A stretch of 64,000 nt of DNA from Eubacterium sp. (GTDB lineage: Bacteria; Bacillota; Clostridia; Oscillospirales; Ruminococcaceae): NCBI GenBank assembly GCA_022511265.1, contig JAFLRX010000011.1:1-64000 (forward strand). Reading direction: 5' to 3'. Shown here one piece after another: positions 1 through 8,005 of this stretch; the first letter of the stretch is position 1; each line of letters opens with the position of its first letter. A program made the translations under genes and the position numbers. The notes below the pieces were generated by a model. The model was not told where the DNA came from and did no database searches. It was given only the letters and a program-made list of their open reading frames with translations.

Positions 1-775
1 CAACTACTGCTGCGCCTGCTGCAAGAACTGCAACTGCTGCTGCAACTGCGATACCTTCAGCGCCGGTACCTGCGTTGGGCTTGCTGCTGTCGCCGGTAGT
101 GGGCTCTTCGGTAGGCTCTTCAGTGGGTTCCTCGGTGGGCTCTTCAGTAGGCTCCTCGGTAGGCTCTTCTACTGCCTCGGGAACGGTCAGAGTAAAGGTT
201 ACTGCGATATCAATATAGTCCTGAGGATCGTTCTTGTTAACTGCGGGATCGTTCTTGCTGTCGCCGTACTCGTTGTAAAGCTCGATACGGATCTTGCCGT
301 TGCCTTCGATATCACCGAACAGAACCTTGGACTGGTCAACTGCAACTTCCTCGGTAGAGCCGTCAGACAGTGTAAGCTTAACGCTTACATCGGTGATCTC
401 AATGCCTGCCGCCTTAGCAAATGCCATCTTCTCAGCAGCGGTCTTAAGCTCGTCGTAGCCCTCTGCATCCTTACCTGCGTTGTAATCAGTTGCGAGATCT
501 GCGATATCCAGGCAGAATACGGTAGTACCGTAACCTATAATGTCAAACGGATCTCCGCTCTCTTCGTCAATGCCCTCTATCGTACCGGACGATACAGTGT
601 AGGTGCCGCTGCCGTTAATCTCGGTAGAGTTCATTACATAATAGTCAGCCATGGTGCTGAAGTACCAGCTCTCGTCAGCAAACGTAAGATGTGCTTCGTT
701 AGCGCTTGCTGCAACCGCCATTGTAGTAGCCATAGCTGCTGCAACAACGCCTGCAAAAATCTTCTTTAATTTCAT
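1..775 (-). CDS. Secreted, probably surface-anchored protein (C-terminus cut by window edge)
   Basis: I do not recognise the family. Reading the minus strand gives a start MKLKKIFAGVVAAAMATTMA, a typical signal peptide, preceded by a GGAGG ribosome site. The mature part is about 190 residues without membrane segments, followed by a run of EEPT repeats and the sequence NAGTGAEGIAVAAA, which leads into a hydrophobic helix still open at base 1. This layout (Pro/Glu spacer, N-x-G-T-G, membrane helix) is like a sortase-type or tail-anchored surface protein. It is absent from the ORF track because it has no stop inside the window. Inference: exported protein held at the cell surface. Function unknown. 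Confidence 0.8.
   Translation of the reverse strand, partial: MKLKKIFAGVVAAAMATTMAVAASANEAHLTFADESWYFSTMADYYVMNSTEINGSGTYTVSSGTIEGIDEESGDPFDIIGYGTTVFCLDIADLATDYNAGKDAEGYDELKTAAEKMAFAKAAGIEITDVSVKLTLSDGSTEEVAVDQSKVLFGDIEGNGKIRIELYNEYGDSKNDPAVNKNDPQDYIDIAVTFTLTVPEAVEEPTEEPTEEPTEEPTEEPTEEPTTGDSSKPNAGTGAEGIAVAAAVAVLAAGAAVV
102..173 (-). repeat. 12-bp tandem repeat coding for EEPT units
   Basis: Six consecutive 12-base units of the type ggctcttcggta with third-position variation encode Glu-Glu-Pro-Thr on the minus strand. It forms the wall-spanning type spacer of the surface protein at 1-775. Variation in copy number by slippage would change spacer length without changing frame. Confidence 0.85.
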
Positions 776-826
776 TTTTGGTTTCCTCCATAGAATTTTG
801 TATCAGAAATAAATTCCGTTATAAAC

Positions 827-855
827 ATTATATATTAAATCGTCCGCTTTAGCAA
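827..855 (-). promoter_or_regulatory. Sigma-A promoter of the 1-775 gene
   Basis: On the minus strand TTGCTA, 17 bp, TATAAT. The -10 is perfect, the -35 matches at four of six positions. It lies about 50 bp upstream of the ATG at 775. Confidence 0.7.
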
Positions 856-919
856 GGTGCAAATTGCACAAAAAAACCAAATATATTTACGCATTTTTAC
901 CAAAAAACGGACAGTTTCG

Positions 920-933
920 TGATAACGTTTACA
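920..933. promoter_or_regulatory. cre-like site (CcpA operator candidate)
   Basis: Read on the minus strand the site TGTAAACGTTATCA fits the consensus TGWAANCGNTNWCA at every position. It lies about 65 bp upstream of the -35 of the 1-775 gene, a position more typical of activation than repression. Prediction from sequence only; CcpA itself is not in the window. Confidence 0.5.
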
Positions 934-951
934 TTTACTCTTATTACAGCT

Positions 952-977
952 AAAGCTCACCGGTTAAGGTGAGCTTT
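952..977. terminator. Hairpin downstream of the 985-1425 gene
   Basis: A 10-bp perfect stem aaagctcacc/ggtgagcttt with a 6-base loop lies just beyond the stop codon of the minus-strand gene. The T-run after it is poor on the minus strand, so termination efficiency is uncertain. Confidence 0.55.
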
Positions 978-984
978 TCGGTGG

Positions 985-1425
985 TTACTTCTTTCTGCGT
1001 ACCGTTACCGCCATCGCAGCAAGTCCGCCGACTGCCGCCGCTCCGAGTGCGGCAAGCTCCAGCGCCGGTACACCGGTATTTACGTTTTCATTTCCTACGA
1101 TACCGCTGTCCAAGCTGTTGTCTGAGTTGTCATCGCTACTTTCATCAGAGCTGTTATCAGAGCTTTCGTCCGAGCTGTCAGGGATAGAATCGCTGTCGCC
1201 GATAGTCGCGTCAGAAACGGTGTCGGGTATAGAGTCATCGTCACCCGTTACGGCGTCTCCCACTCCGTCAACAACATCCTCCGCTCCGCTGACAACACCG
1301 TCTACGACATCCTCAGCACCGCTGATAACGTCACCGATTATGCCGCCGTCGCTCTCAGCGTATGCGGTAGCGCCCGCGCACGCCATTACAGCGATAGCAG
1401 ATAAAATAGCCGCTGTCTTTTTCAT
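985..1425 (-). CDS. Small secreted acidic protein with C-terminal NTG/membrane/RRKK anchor
   Basis: Unrecognised family. The start is set at MKKTAAILSAIAVMACAG rather than the longer track ORF, because this ATG follows a GGAAG ribosome site and opens a clean signal peptide ending near AYA. The mature protein has near-repeats (SGAEDVVDGV twice), then a Ser/Asp-rich tract, then NVNTGVPALELAALGAAAVG and a terminal VRRKK. The order NTG, hydrophobic helix, basic tail resembles a sorting signal. The tail type is shared with the neighbour at 1-775, so the two may be handled by the same anchoring machinery. Inference only; no sortase is present in the window. Confidence 0.75.
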   Translation of the reverse strand: MKKTAAILSAIAVMACAGATAYAESDGGIIGDVISGAEDVVDGVVSGAEDVVDGVGDAVTGDDDSIPDTVSDATIGDSDSIPDSSDESSDNSSDESSDDNSDNSLDSGIVGNENVNTGVPALELAALGAAAVGGLAAMAVTVRRKK

Positions 1426-1445
1426 ATAAATTCTTCCTTTCTTAG

Positions 1446-1465
1446 AAGTGTACAGCCGTACACTT
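1446..1465. promoter_or_regulatory. Perfect inverted repeat in the 5' region of the 985-1425 gene
   Basis: AAGTGTAC-agcc-GTACACTT, 8-bp arms with a 4-base spacer, lies about 20 bp upstream of the ATG at 1425. It could be an operator or a leader hairpin. No cognate regulator is assigned. Confidence 0.4.
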
Positions 1466-1588
1466 AAGAGTATCAAGCATTGAAAAAATGCACGAAAATT
1501 GACTTCGCACTGATATTATGACTGATTTTTTCCGAATTATACCGAACGGTTAATTATGGTAATATTTTATGTCGTTATTTATCCCCGC

Positions 1589-1617
1589 TTGACATCAGCT
1601 CAAAGTAGTGATATAAT
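1589..1617 (+). promoter_or_regulatory. Consensus promoter of the TetR/ABC operon
   Basis: TTGACA, 17 bp, TATAAT: a perfect sigma-A match. Around the predicted start site lies GTTGTGCAAC (1628-1637), a short inverted repeat that is a plausible binding site for the TetR protein encoded immediately downstream. Confidence 0.85.
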
Positions 1618-1661
1618 TAAAACATACGTTGTGCAACACTTGTTTTAGAATGGAGGATGAC

Positions 1662-2228
1662 ATGCCGCCAAGATGTAAATTTACCCGCCAAGAGGTTGCC
1701 GAGGCAGCTTTGGAGATAACAAGAGAGCACGGTATCGCCGCCGTCACGGCACGGGCGTTGGGAGAGAAATTAGGCTCGTCCTCGCGTCCTATCTTCAGCC
1801 TGTTCCAAAGCATGCAGGAGGTGCAACAGGAGGTCATAAACTCCGCTTCCGCATTATATCAGGAATATCTGAGACAGGATATGCAGTCCGGCAAATATCC
1901 GCCGTACAAGGCCAGCGGCATGGGATATATACGCTTTGCGAAGGAAGAGCCGGAGCTGTTCAAGCTGTTGTTTATGCGCGACCGCTCGACCGACAAAATT
2001 GACGAAGGCGAAGAGGTAAAAGAACTCATTAAAATAATAATGAAAAACACCGGGCTGTCAGAGCAAAACGCCCGTATGTTTCATCTTGAAATGTGGGTGT
2101 TCGTCCACGGTATCGCTACAATGATAGCCACCTCGTATCTTAACTGGGATTGGGATACTGTCAGCGACGTACTGACCGACTGTTACACAGGACTAAAAGA
2201 ACGATTCATAAAAGGAAAGGGTGCATAA
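1662..2228 (+). CDS. TetR/AcrR-family transcriptional regulator
   Basis: About 188 residues. The N-terminal helix-turn-helix is visible in FTRQEVAEAALEITREHG...ALGEKLGSSSRPIF, followed by a helical ligand-binding domain with a late WVFVHGIATMIA segment typical of the WHG-type TetR C-terminal domain. The start was chosen at the ATG after TGGAGGATGAC, eleven codons inside the track ORF. It is followed 2 bp later by an ABC transporter, and the set shares one strong promoter. The usual role of such a gene is repression of an exporter that removes the inducing compound. The ligand is not predictable from sequence. Confidence 0.9.
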   Translation: MPPRCKFTRQEVAEAALEITREHGIAAVTARALGEKLGSSSRPIFSLFQSMQEVQQEVINSASALYQEYLRQDMQSGKYPPYKASGMGYIRFAKEEPELFKLLFMRDRSTDKIDEGEEVKELIKIIMKNTGLSEQNARMFHLEMWVFVHGIATMIATSYLNWDWDTVSDVLTDCYTGLKERFIKGKGA

Positions 2229-2230
2229 TA

Positions 2231-2959
2231 ATGGACGCGATAAAAACCGTTGAATTGACCAAAAAATACAAGGATGTTACCGCCGTCGACGGGCTGGAGC
2301 TGACAGTGAAAGAGGGCGAGCTGTTCTCCCTGCTGGGTGTAAACGGCGCGGGCAAAACCACAACGATAAAAATGCTGTCCTGCCTGACAAAGCCCACAAG
2401 CGGCAACGCGTTTCTCGGCGGTAAAAGCATAGTAAACGAAAGCGCGGCGGTAAAAGAGATAATCGCCGTCTCCCCGCAGGAAACGGCAGTCGCCCCCAAT
2501 CTCACCGTAAAAGAAAATCTTGAACTAATGGCGGGCGTACACGGCTTTTCCAAAGAAAAATCAAAAGAGCGTGTCGCCGTGCTGACCGAGCAGTTCGGTC
2601 TTAAAGAGATAACCGACAAAAAGGCGGGCAAGCTGTCCGGCGGCTGGCAGCGCAGGCTGAGCATTGCTATGGCACTGATAAGCGAGCCGAAAATATTATT
2701 TTTGGACGAGCCTACGCTGGGTCTTGACATTCTCGCGAGAAGCGAGCTGTGGGACGCCGTCCGCGCCCTAAAGGGCAAGATAACCATAATCCTGACCACA
2801 CATTATATGGAAGAGGCGGAGGCATTATCCGACCGCATCGCCATTATGAAGGACGGAAAGCTGATGATAGTCGGCACAGCAGACGAAATAAAGGCAAAGG
2901 CAGGCACCGAAAAGTTTGACGATGCGTTTGTCCGCATAGTGAAGGGAGAAACCGTATGA
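2231..2959 (+). CDS. ABC-2 type transporter, ATP-binding subunit
   Basis: 242 residues. Walker A GVNGAGKTTT, Q-loop region SPQETAVAPNLTV, signature LSGGWQRRLSIAM, Walker B ILFLDEPTLGLD and the H-loop TTHYMEEAEAL are all present, so the subunit should be catalytically competent. The start is the ATG at 2231, just after the TetR stop; the longer track ORF begins inside tetR. The stop overlaps the permease start by four bases (ATGA), indicating translational coupling. Probably drives export of a drug, toxic compound or lipid-like substrate. Confidence 0.93.
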   Translation: MDAIKTVELTKKYKDVTAVDGLELTVKEGELFSLLGVNGAGKTTTIKMLSCLTKPTSGNAFLGGKSIVNESAAVKEIIAVSPQETAVAPNLTVKENLELMAGVHGFSKEKSKERVAVLTEQFGLKEITDKKAGKLSGGWQRRLSIAMALISEPKILFLDEPTLGLDILARSELWDAVRALKGKITIILTTHYMEEAEALSDRIAIMKDGKLMIVGTADEIKAKAGTEKFDDAFVRIVKGETV

Positions 2960-3687
2960 AAATACTGACATTTTCCAACCGCAACGTAAAGGAAATATTG
3001 CGCGACCCGCTCAATCTTATCTTCGGTTTAGGCTTTCCTATCGTACTGATACTGCTGCTTACCGTCATACAATCCAACGTGCCTGTCAGCCTGTTTGAGA
3101 TATCCAGTCTCGCGCCGGGCGCGGCGGTTTTCGGTCTGTCGTTTATGACGTTGTTTTCAGCAACGCTTATCGCGAAAGACCGCGGCAGCTCTCTTTTACA
3201 AAGGCTGTATACCACACCGCTTTCCTCAAAGGATTTTATAATAGGCTATACCTTGCCGATACTGCCCGTCTGCATAGCACAGGCTTTAGTATGCTATATC
3301 TTTGCCGTTATACTCGGTCTGAAGATAACAGTCAATATCCTGTTGGCGGTCATCGCCGTCATACCCATCGCGGTGCTGTACATATCCGTCGGCTTGCTTT
3401 GCGGCAGTATCTTCAATGACAAACAGGTGGGCGGCATCTGCGGCGCGCTGTTTACCAACCTTTCGGCGTGGCTGTCCGGCACATGGTTTGATCTGGACCT
3501 TGTGGGCGGCGTGTTTAAGGACATAGCGTACGGGCTGCCCTTTGTTCATGCCGTCGAGCTGGAACGTGCCATAATCAGCGGCAACTACGGCGACATCTTC
3601 CCCCACATCTTTTGGGTGCTGGGATATGCCGTTGCTGTCACCGCTATCGCGGTATACGCATTCCTGCATCAGATGAAAAAGCAATAA
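2956..3687 (+). CDS. ABC-2 type transporter, permease subunit
   Basis: 243 residues with about six hydrophobic segments, of the ABC-2 membrane family: N-terminal cytoplasmic stretch NRNVKEILRDPLNL, first helix FGLGFPIVLILLLTV, and a middle LFSATLIAKDRGSSLLQRLYTTPLS typical of the family. It overlaps the ATPase gene by four bases. With one half-size permease and one ATPase, the exporter is probably a homodimeric complex in the cytoplasmic membrane under TetR control. Confidence 0.9.
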   Translation: MKILTFSNRNVKEILRDPLNLIFGLGFPIVLILLLTVIQSNVPVSLFEISSLAPGAAVFGLSFMTLFSATLIAKDRGSSLLQRLYTTPLSSKDFIIGYTLPILPVCIAQALVCYIFAVILGLKITVNILLAVIAVIPIAVLYISVGLLCGSIFNDKQVGGICGALFTNLSAWLSGTWFDLDLVGGVFKDIAYGLPFVHAVELERAIISGNYGDIFPHIFWVLGYAVAVTAIAVYAFLHQMKKQ

Positions 3688-3700
3688 GTCACATTGTAAT

Positions 3701-3734
3701 AGTGCATAAATATCCCGCACGATATTTATGCACT
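3701..3734. terminator. Long perfect hairpin after the ABC operon
   Basis: A 14-bp perfect stem agtgcataaatatc/gatatttatgcact with loop ccgcac lies 14 bp past the permease stop and 25 bp before the trp promoter. There is no U-run, so it may be a weak or factor-aided terminator, or a transcript-end stabiliser. Confidence 0.55.
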
Positions 3735-3758
3735 ATGCATAAACTTATTACCTTACTC

Positions 3759-3787
3759 TTGACATTTTCCCCGACCGAGAATATAAT
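3759..3787 (+). promoter_or_regulatory. Consensus promoter of the trp operon
   Basis: TTGACA, 17 bp, TATAAT: a perfect sigma-A match, with transcription predicted to begin near 3794, directly at the 5' end of the T-box leader. Confidence 0.9.
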
Positions 3788-3794
3788 AGTACCA

Positions 3795-4076
3795 TAATAT
3801 TAAACCGTTGACGCGGAGATAAAAACAGTCGCCGGCAATACAGAGATTCGGGAATGCTGAGACCCCGGACAGAAACGGGCTGTTAAATGGACCGCTGAGG
3901 GCACGGTCAAAGGCTGTTTGCCGAGTATTCCGTGACGTATGGCGCACGTTAGCCGTCGGGGATATGTCAGTATCCTGCTAAGTGGCGGATATAATTAATT
4001 CCGCAATTCAAGGTGGCACCGCCGATATGATTATCGGTCCTTGACGAGATACATTGTCTTGTCGGGGGCTTTTTTA
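3795..4076 (+). promoter_or_regulatory. T-box leader, tryptophan-specific (UGG specifier)
   Basis: The T-box core reads ttcaaggtggcaccgcc (4008-4022), and the matching tccttg about 20 bases later closes the antiterminator. A terminator follows: ccttgacgaga pairs with tcttgtcgggg, then a run of six T. In the 3' side of the long Stem I the context AAATGGACC carries TGG (3888-3890) followed by the conserved A, matching a tryptophan codon and tRNA(Trp). Known mechanism: uncharged tRNA(Trp) pairs with the specifier and T-box bulge and permits read-through into trpE. The specifier assignment agrees with the downstream genes. Confidence 0.93.
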
Positions 4077-4080
4077 TTTT

Positions 4081-4106
4081 CCCTCCAAGACAAACAGCTT
4101 GGAGGG
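4081..4106 (+). promoter_or_regulatory. Hairpin that buries the trpE ribosome-binding site
   Basis: CCCTCCAAG (4081-4089) pairs perfectly with CTTGGAGGG (4098-4106), an 8-base loop between. The second arm contains the GGAGGG ribosome site of trpE, 8 bases before its ATG. The first arm begins just after the T-box terminator U-run. It could reduce trpE initiation or, being followed by ATTTTT, act as a second weak terminator. Confidence 0.6.
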
Positions 4107-4113
4107 ATTTTTA

Positions 4114-5601
4114 ATGATAAGACCTAAAATAACCACAACGCTGGACGAGGCAAAACGGCTTTCCGACGGCGGAAAATTCAAAATGGTACCTATCGCGGCG
4201 GAGATATTCTCGGATATGCACACCCCGTTGAGGGTGCTGTCGGTGCTGAAAAAGACCAGCAAGCACTGCTTTATATTAGAAAGTGCGGACAACTCAAAGC
4301 AATGGGGGCGTTATACCTTCCTCGGCTTTGACCCGATAATGGAGGTCACCTGCACCAACGGCACAGTCACTATAAAAGACGGTGAAACAAAGACCTACGA
4401 AAACGCCGACCCGCGCAAGTTTTTACGCGAGATACTGGAAAGCTGCAAAAGCCCGAAATGCCCCGGTCTTCCCACCTTTACCGGCGGACTGGCAGGCTAC
4501 TTTTCCTACGATTATATAAAGTACAGCGAACCGACGCTGAACCTTGACGCCGAGGACAGCGAGGGCTTTAAGGACGTAGACCTGATGCTGTTTGACAAGA
4601 TAATCGCGTTCGACAGCTCTTTGCAGAAGATATTTGTTATCGTCAATATCAAGACTGACGATATAGAGAAAAACTACCTTAACGGCTGTGCCGAGCTGGA
4701 AAGGATATGCGAGCTTATCCTGACCGGCGAGCCGTCCGCCTTTGAGACGCTGAAGTTAAAGTCGGACATCAAGCCGCTGTTCTCAAAAGAACAGTACTGC
4801 GGCATGGTAGAGCGGGCAAAGCAATACATCTACGACGGCGACATCTTTCAGGTGGTGCTGTCCAACCGTCTTGAGGCGGACGTACAGGGCAGCCTGTTTG
4901 ACGTGTACCGCGTATTGCGCACCGAAAACCCCTCGCCGTATATGTTCTACTTCTCCAGTGACGATATAGAAATGGCAGGCTCGTCCCCCGAAACATTGGT
5001 AAAGCTGGAGGACGGCGTACTGCACACCTATCCGCTGGCAGGAACAAGACCGCGCGGCAAGGACGAGGCGGAGGACAAGGCACTGGAGGAAGAGCTGCTG
5101 GCCGACGAAAAAGAACGGGCAGAGCACAATATGCTGGTAGACCTCGGCAGAAATGACATCGGCAAGATAAGCAAATTCGGCAGCGTGTCGGTAGAAGAAT
5201 ATATGGCGATACAGCGCTTTTCCAAGGTAATGCACATCGGCTCGTCGGTGCGCGGCGATATAGCCGACGGACTGACCGCGCTGGACGCGGTGGACTCGAT
5301 ACTCCCTGCCGGGACATTATCCGGCGCGCCGAAGATACGCGCCTGCGAGATAATCAACGAGCTGGAAAATAACAAGCGCGGCGTATACGGCGGCGCGATA
5401 GGCTATCTTGACCTGTCGGGCAATCTCGACGTCTGCATAGCCATACGCCTTGCGTTTAAGAAAAACGACCACCTGTTCATCCGCAGCGGCGCAGGCATCG
5501 TCGCGGACAGCATACCCGAAAACGAGCATAAGGAATGTATTAATAAAGCCAAAGCTGTGGTCGAGGCGATAAAGCTTGCCGAGGGAGGTATTTCATCATG
5601 A
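4114..5601 (+). CDS. trpE: Anthranilate synthase component I
   Basis: 495 residues. It converts chorismate and ammonia to anthranilate, the first committed step of tryptophan synthesis, working with TrpG. The chorismate-binding C-terminal domain is clear: GDIFQVVLSNRLEA, ENPSPYMFYF, SSPETLVK, PLAGTRPRG, ELLADEKERAEHNMLVDLGRND, and DSILPAGTLSGAPKIRA. The start is the ATG after GGAGGG; the track ORF begins twenty codons earlier inside the leader. It overlaps trpG by four bases. Being the first gene of the operon, it is controlled by the T-box leader and probably by tryptophan feedback at its N-terminal domain. Confidence 0.97.
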   Translation: MIRPKITTTLDEAKRLSDGGKFKMVPIAAEIFSDMHTPLRVLSVLKKTSKHCFILESADNSKQWGRYTFLGFDPIMEVTCTNGTVTIKDGETKTYENADPRKFLREILESCKSPKCPGLPTFTGGLAGYFSYDYIKYSEPTLNLDAEDSEGFKDVDLMLFDKIIAFDSSLQKIFVIVNIKTDDIEKNYLNGCAELERICELILTGEPSAFETLKLKSDIKPLFSKEQYCGMVERAKQYIYDGDIFQVVLSNRLEADVQGSLFDVYRVLRTENPSPYMFYFSSDDIEMAGSSPETLVKLEDGVLHTYPLAGTRPRGKDEAEDKALEEELLADEKERAEHNMLVDLGRNDIGKISKFGSVSVEEYMAIQRFSKVMHIGSSVRGDIADGLTALDAVDSILPAGTLSGAPKIRACEIINELENNKRGVYGGAIGYLDLSGNLDVCIAIRLAFKKNDHLFIRSGAGIVADSIPENEHKECINKAKAVVEAIKLAEGGISS

Positions 5602-6164
5602 TATTATTGATAGACAACTTTGACAGCTTTTCCTACAACCTTTATCAGCTGGCGGGCAGTATCAACCCCGACATCAAGACAGTCCGAAACAACGAGGTAG
5701 ATGCGGAGGACGTACGCCGTCTCGCGCCGACACACATAATAGTCTCGCCAGGTCCGGGCAGGCCCTGCGACGCGGGCAACTGCATCGACATCATAAAGGA
5801 GATAGCCGGAGAGATACCGATACTGGGTGTATGTCTCGGTCATCAGTCTATAGTCGAGGCATTCGGCGGTAAGGTAATACACGCGGGCAAGCTGGTACAC
5901 GGCAAGGCGGAAGTGATAGAGATAGACAACACCCACCCGCTGTTTAAGGGACTGGGCAAAACGATAACCGCGGCGCGCTATCATTCGCTGGCGGCGGATA
6001 AAACTTCTATGCCCGACTGTCTCGAGGTGCTGGGTATGTCCTCCGACAATGAGATAATGGCAATAGCGCACAAGTCGCTGTCGGTGTACGGCGTGCAGTT
6101 CCACCCCGAGTCTATTATGACCCCTGAGGGCAGAACGATACTTGAAAACTTTTTAAATATGTGA
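5598..6164 (+). CDS. trpG: Anthranilate synthase component II (glutamine amidotransferase)
   Basis: 188 residues, a class I glutamine amidotransferase that supplies ammonia to TrpE. The family start ILLIDNFDSFSYNLYQ, the oxyanion segment VSPGPGRPCDAG, the nucleophile cysteine in GVCLGHQSIVEAFGG and the His-Glu pair in VQFHPESIMTPEG are all intact. It overlaps trpE by ATGA, so equal translation is likely. In some bacteria the same protein also serves 4-amino-4-deoxychorismate synthase; nothing here decides that. Confidence 0.97.
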   Translation: MILLIDNFDSFSYNLYQLAGSINPDIKTVRNNEVDAEDVRRLAPTHIIVSPGPGRPCDAGNCIDIIKEIAGEIPILGVCLGHQSIVEAFGGKVIHAGKLVHGKAEVIEIDNTHPLFKGLGKTITAARYHSLAADKTSMPDCLEVLGMSSDNEIMAIAHKSLSVYGVQFHPESIMTPEGRTILENFLNM

Positions 6165-6201
6165 TTTATAATTTGTAATTTATTATAAGGAGACAAACAT
6201 T

Positions 6202-7209
6202 ATGCTTAAAAAAGAAATTTCCGAGCTGGCGGCAGGCAACGACCTTAGCAGGGCAGCGACCGAGGCGGCATTCGACAAGATAATGAGCGGCGACGCGAAC
6301 GATTTTCAAAAGGCGGCATTCCTCACCGCGCTGTCCATCAAGGGCGAGAGCATTGACGAGATAACCGCTGCCGCTGATGTGCTGCGCAAATACTGCACCA
6401 AGGTGCCGCACACTTCCGACGCGTTTGAGATAGTGGGTACAGGCGGCGACAAGTCCAACACCTTTAACATCTCCACCACCTCTGCCATTGTACTGGCGGC
6501 GGCGGGCGTAAAGGTAGCAAAGCACGGCAACCGTGCCGCATCCTCCAACTGCGGCGCAATGGACGTTGTGGAGGCATTGGGTATTGATCTGCAGCTCTCT
6601 CCCGAGACCAGCGGCAAGCTGCTGGACGAAAAGGGACTGTGCTTTCTCTTCGCGCAGAAGTATCACTCGGCAATGCGGCACGTAGGTCAGGTGCGCCGTG
6701 AGATAGGCATACACACTATCTTTAATATTATAGGGCCGCTCGCCAACCCCGCATTTCCGAAATATCAGCTTATGGGCGTATACTCGGAAGAGCTGGTAGA
6801 GCCGCTGGCGGCGGTGCTGAACAACCTCGGCGTTGAAAATTTGATGGTGGTATACGGCAGAGACCGTCTGGATGAAATTTCACTCTGCGGCGAGACAGCA
6901 GTCTGCGAGATAATCAACGGACAAAAGAGATCATATACGATCACCCCCGAAGATTTGGGACTTACCCGCTGTGCAAAGGACGACCTTGCGGGCGGCACCC
7001 CCGAGGAAAACGCAAAGATAACATTGGATATACTTTCGGGCGTAAAGGGCGCAAAGCGCGACGCCGTGGTGCTGAACAGCAGCTATGCTTATCATGTGGT
7101 AAACCCCGAGGTTTCGCCGCTGGAGGCCAAGGCGATAATAGAAGAGGTTCTCGACAACGGCAAGGCGCTCGCGTTCCTGAACGACTTTATCGCAGTCGCA
7201 AAAAAATAA
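6202..7209 (+). CDS. trpD: Anthranilate phosphoribosyltransferase
   Basis: 335 residues. It joins anthranilate and PRPP to give phosphoribosyl-anthranilate. The family signature GTGGDKSNTFNISTTSAIVL binds PRPP, and KHGNRAASSNCGAMDVVEALG and ARKYHSAMRHVGQVRREIG-type segments form the anthranilate site (here QKYHSAMRHVGQVRRE). The gene is free-standing, not fused to trpG as in enterobacteria. It starts 37 bp after trpG behind ataAGGAGaca. Confidence 0.97.
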   Translation: MLKKEISELAAGNDLSRAATEAAFDKIMSGDANDFQKAAFLTALSIKGESIDEITAAADVLRKYCTKVPHTSDAFEIVGTGGDKSNTFNISTTSAIVLAAAGVKVAKHGNRAASSNCGAMDVVEALGIDLQLSPETSGKLLDEKGLCFLFAQKYHSAMRHVGQVRREIGIHTIFNIIGPLANPAFPKYQLMGVYSEELVEPLAAVLNNLGVENLMVVYGRDRLDEISLCGETAVCEIINGQKRSYTITPEDLGLTRCAKDDLAGGTPEENAKITLDILSGVKGAKRDAVVLNSSYAYHVVNPEVSPLEAKAIIEEVLDNGKALAFLNDFIAVAKK

Positions 7210-7224
7210 TATAAGAGGAAGAAC

Positions 7225-8004
7225 ATGATTTTAGACGATATAGTTGCCGCTACAAAAATACGGCTTGAAAAGGCGGAGCAAGCGGTTTCATTTGACGAGA
7301 TAAAGCAGGCGGCGCTGTCGCTGCCCGTCAGCGAGGATTTCCCTTTCAAAAAGGCGCTTGCCAAGGACGGCTTATCCTTTATCTGCGAGGTAAAAAAGGC
7401 CTCCCCGTCAAAGGGTGTCATCGCGGAGGATTTCCCGTATCTTGAGATAGCCGAAAGGTACCGCGATATGGGTGCGGACGCGATATCAGTGCTGACCGAG
7501 CCGGACTTTTTCAAGGGCAGTCCCGACTATCTGCGGGAGATTGCCGCTAATGTAAATATACCCTGCCTGCGCAAGGACTTTATCATCGGCGAGTATCAGA
7601 TATACGAGGCGAAAACCCTCGGAGCAAAGGCGATACTGCTTATCTGCGCGATACTGGACGACGAGCAGCTTAAAAGCTATCTTACTCTTGCTCACTCGCT
7701 CGGTATGTCGGCGTTGGTTGAGACCCACAACGAGGACGAGGTGACCCGCGCGCTGAACAGCGGCGCGGAGATAATCGGCATAAACAACCGCGACCTGCGC
7801 ACATTTAATGTTGAGCTGTCCACCACCGCAAAGCTGGCACAGCTGATACCCGATGATAAAATAATCGTCTCCGAGAGCGGTATACACACCCCCGATGATA
7901 TAGCTTTTGTCCGCAACGCGGGCGCGGACGCGGTGCTTATCGGCGAGGCGTTTATGCGCGCCGACGACAAGGCGGGACTGCTGAACAGGTTTAAGGGAAA
8001 ATAA
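7225..8004 (+). CDS. trpC: Indole-3-glycerol-phosphate synthase
   Basis: 259 residues, TIM barrel. It closes the indole ring from carboxyphenylamino-deoxyribulose phosphate. Conserved elements: FICEVKKASPSKGVI with the catalytic lysine, SVLTEPDFFKGSPDYL, CLRKDFIIGEYQIYEAKTLG, GINNRDLRTFNV and SESGIHTPDD. Its length fits the stand-alone enzyme. It lies 15 bp after trpD and one base before the trpF start. Confidence 0.97.
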   Translation: MILDDIVAATKIRLEKAEQAVSFDEIKQAALSLPVSEDFPFKKALAKDGLSFICEVKKASPSKGVIAEDFPYLEIAERYRDMGADAISVLTEPDFFKGSPDYLREIAANVNIPCLRKDFIIGEYQIYEAKTLGAKAILLICAILDDEQLKSYLTLAHSLGMSALVETHNEDEVTRALNSGAEIIGINNRDLRTFNVELSTTAKLAQLIPDDKIIVSESGIHTPDDIAFVRNAGADAVLIGEAFMRADDKAGLLNRFKGK

Positions 8005-8005
8005 T

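Noticed and set aside
102-173. CRISPR-like repeat
   Set aside because: Contiguous 12-bp coding repeats with no spacers; encodes EEPT units of a surface protein.
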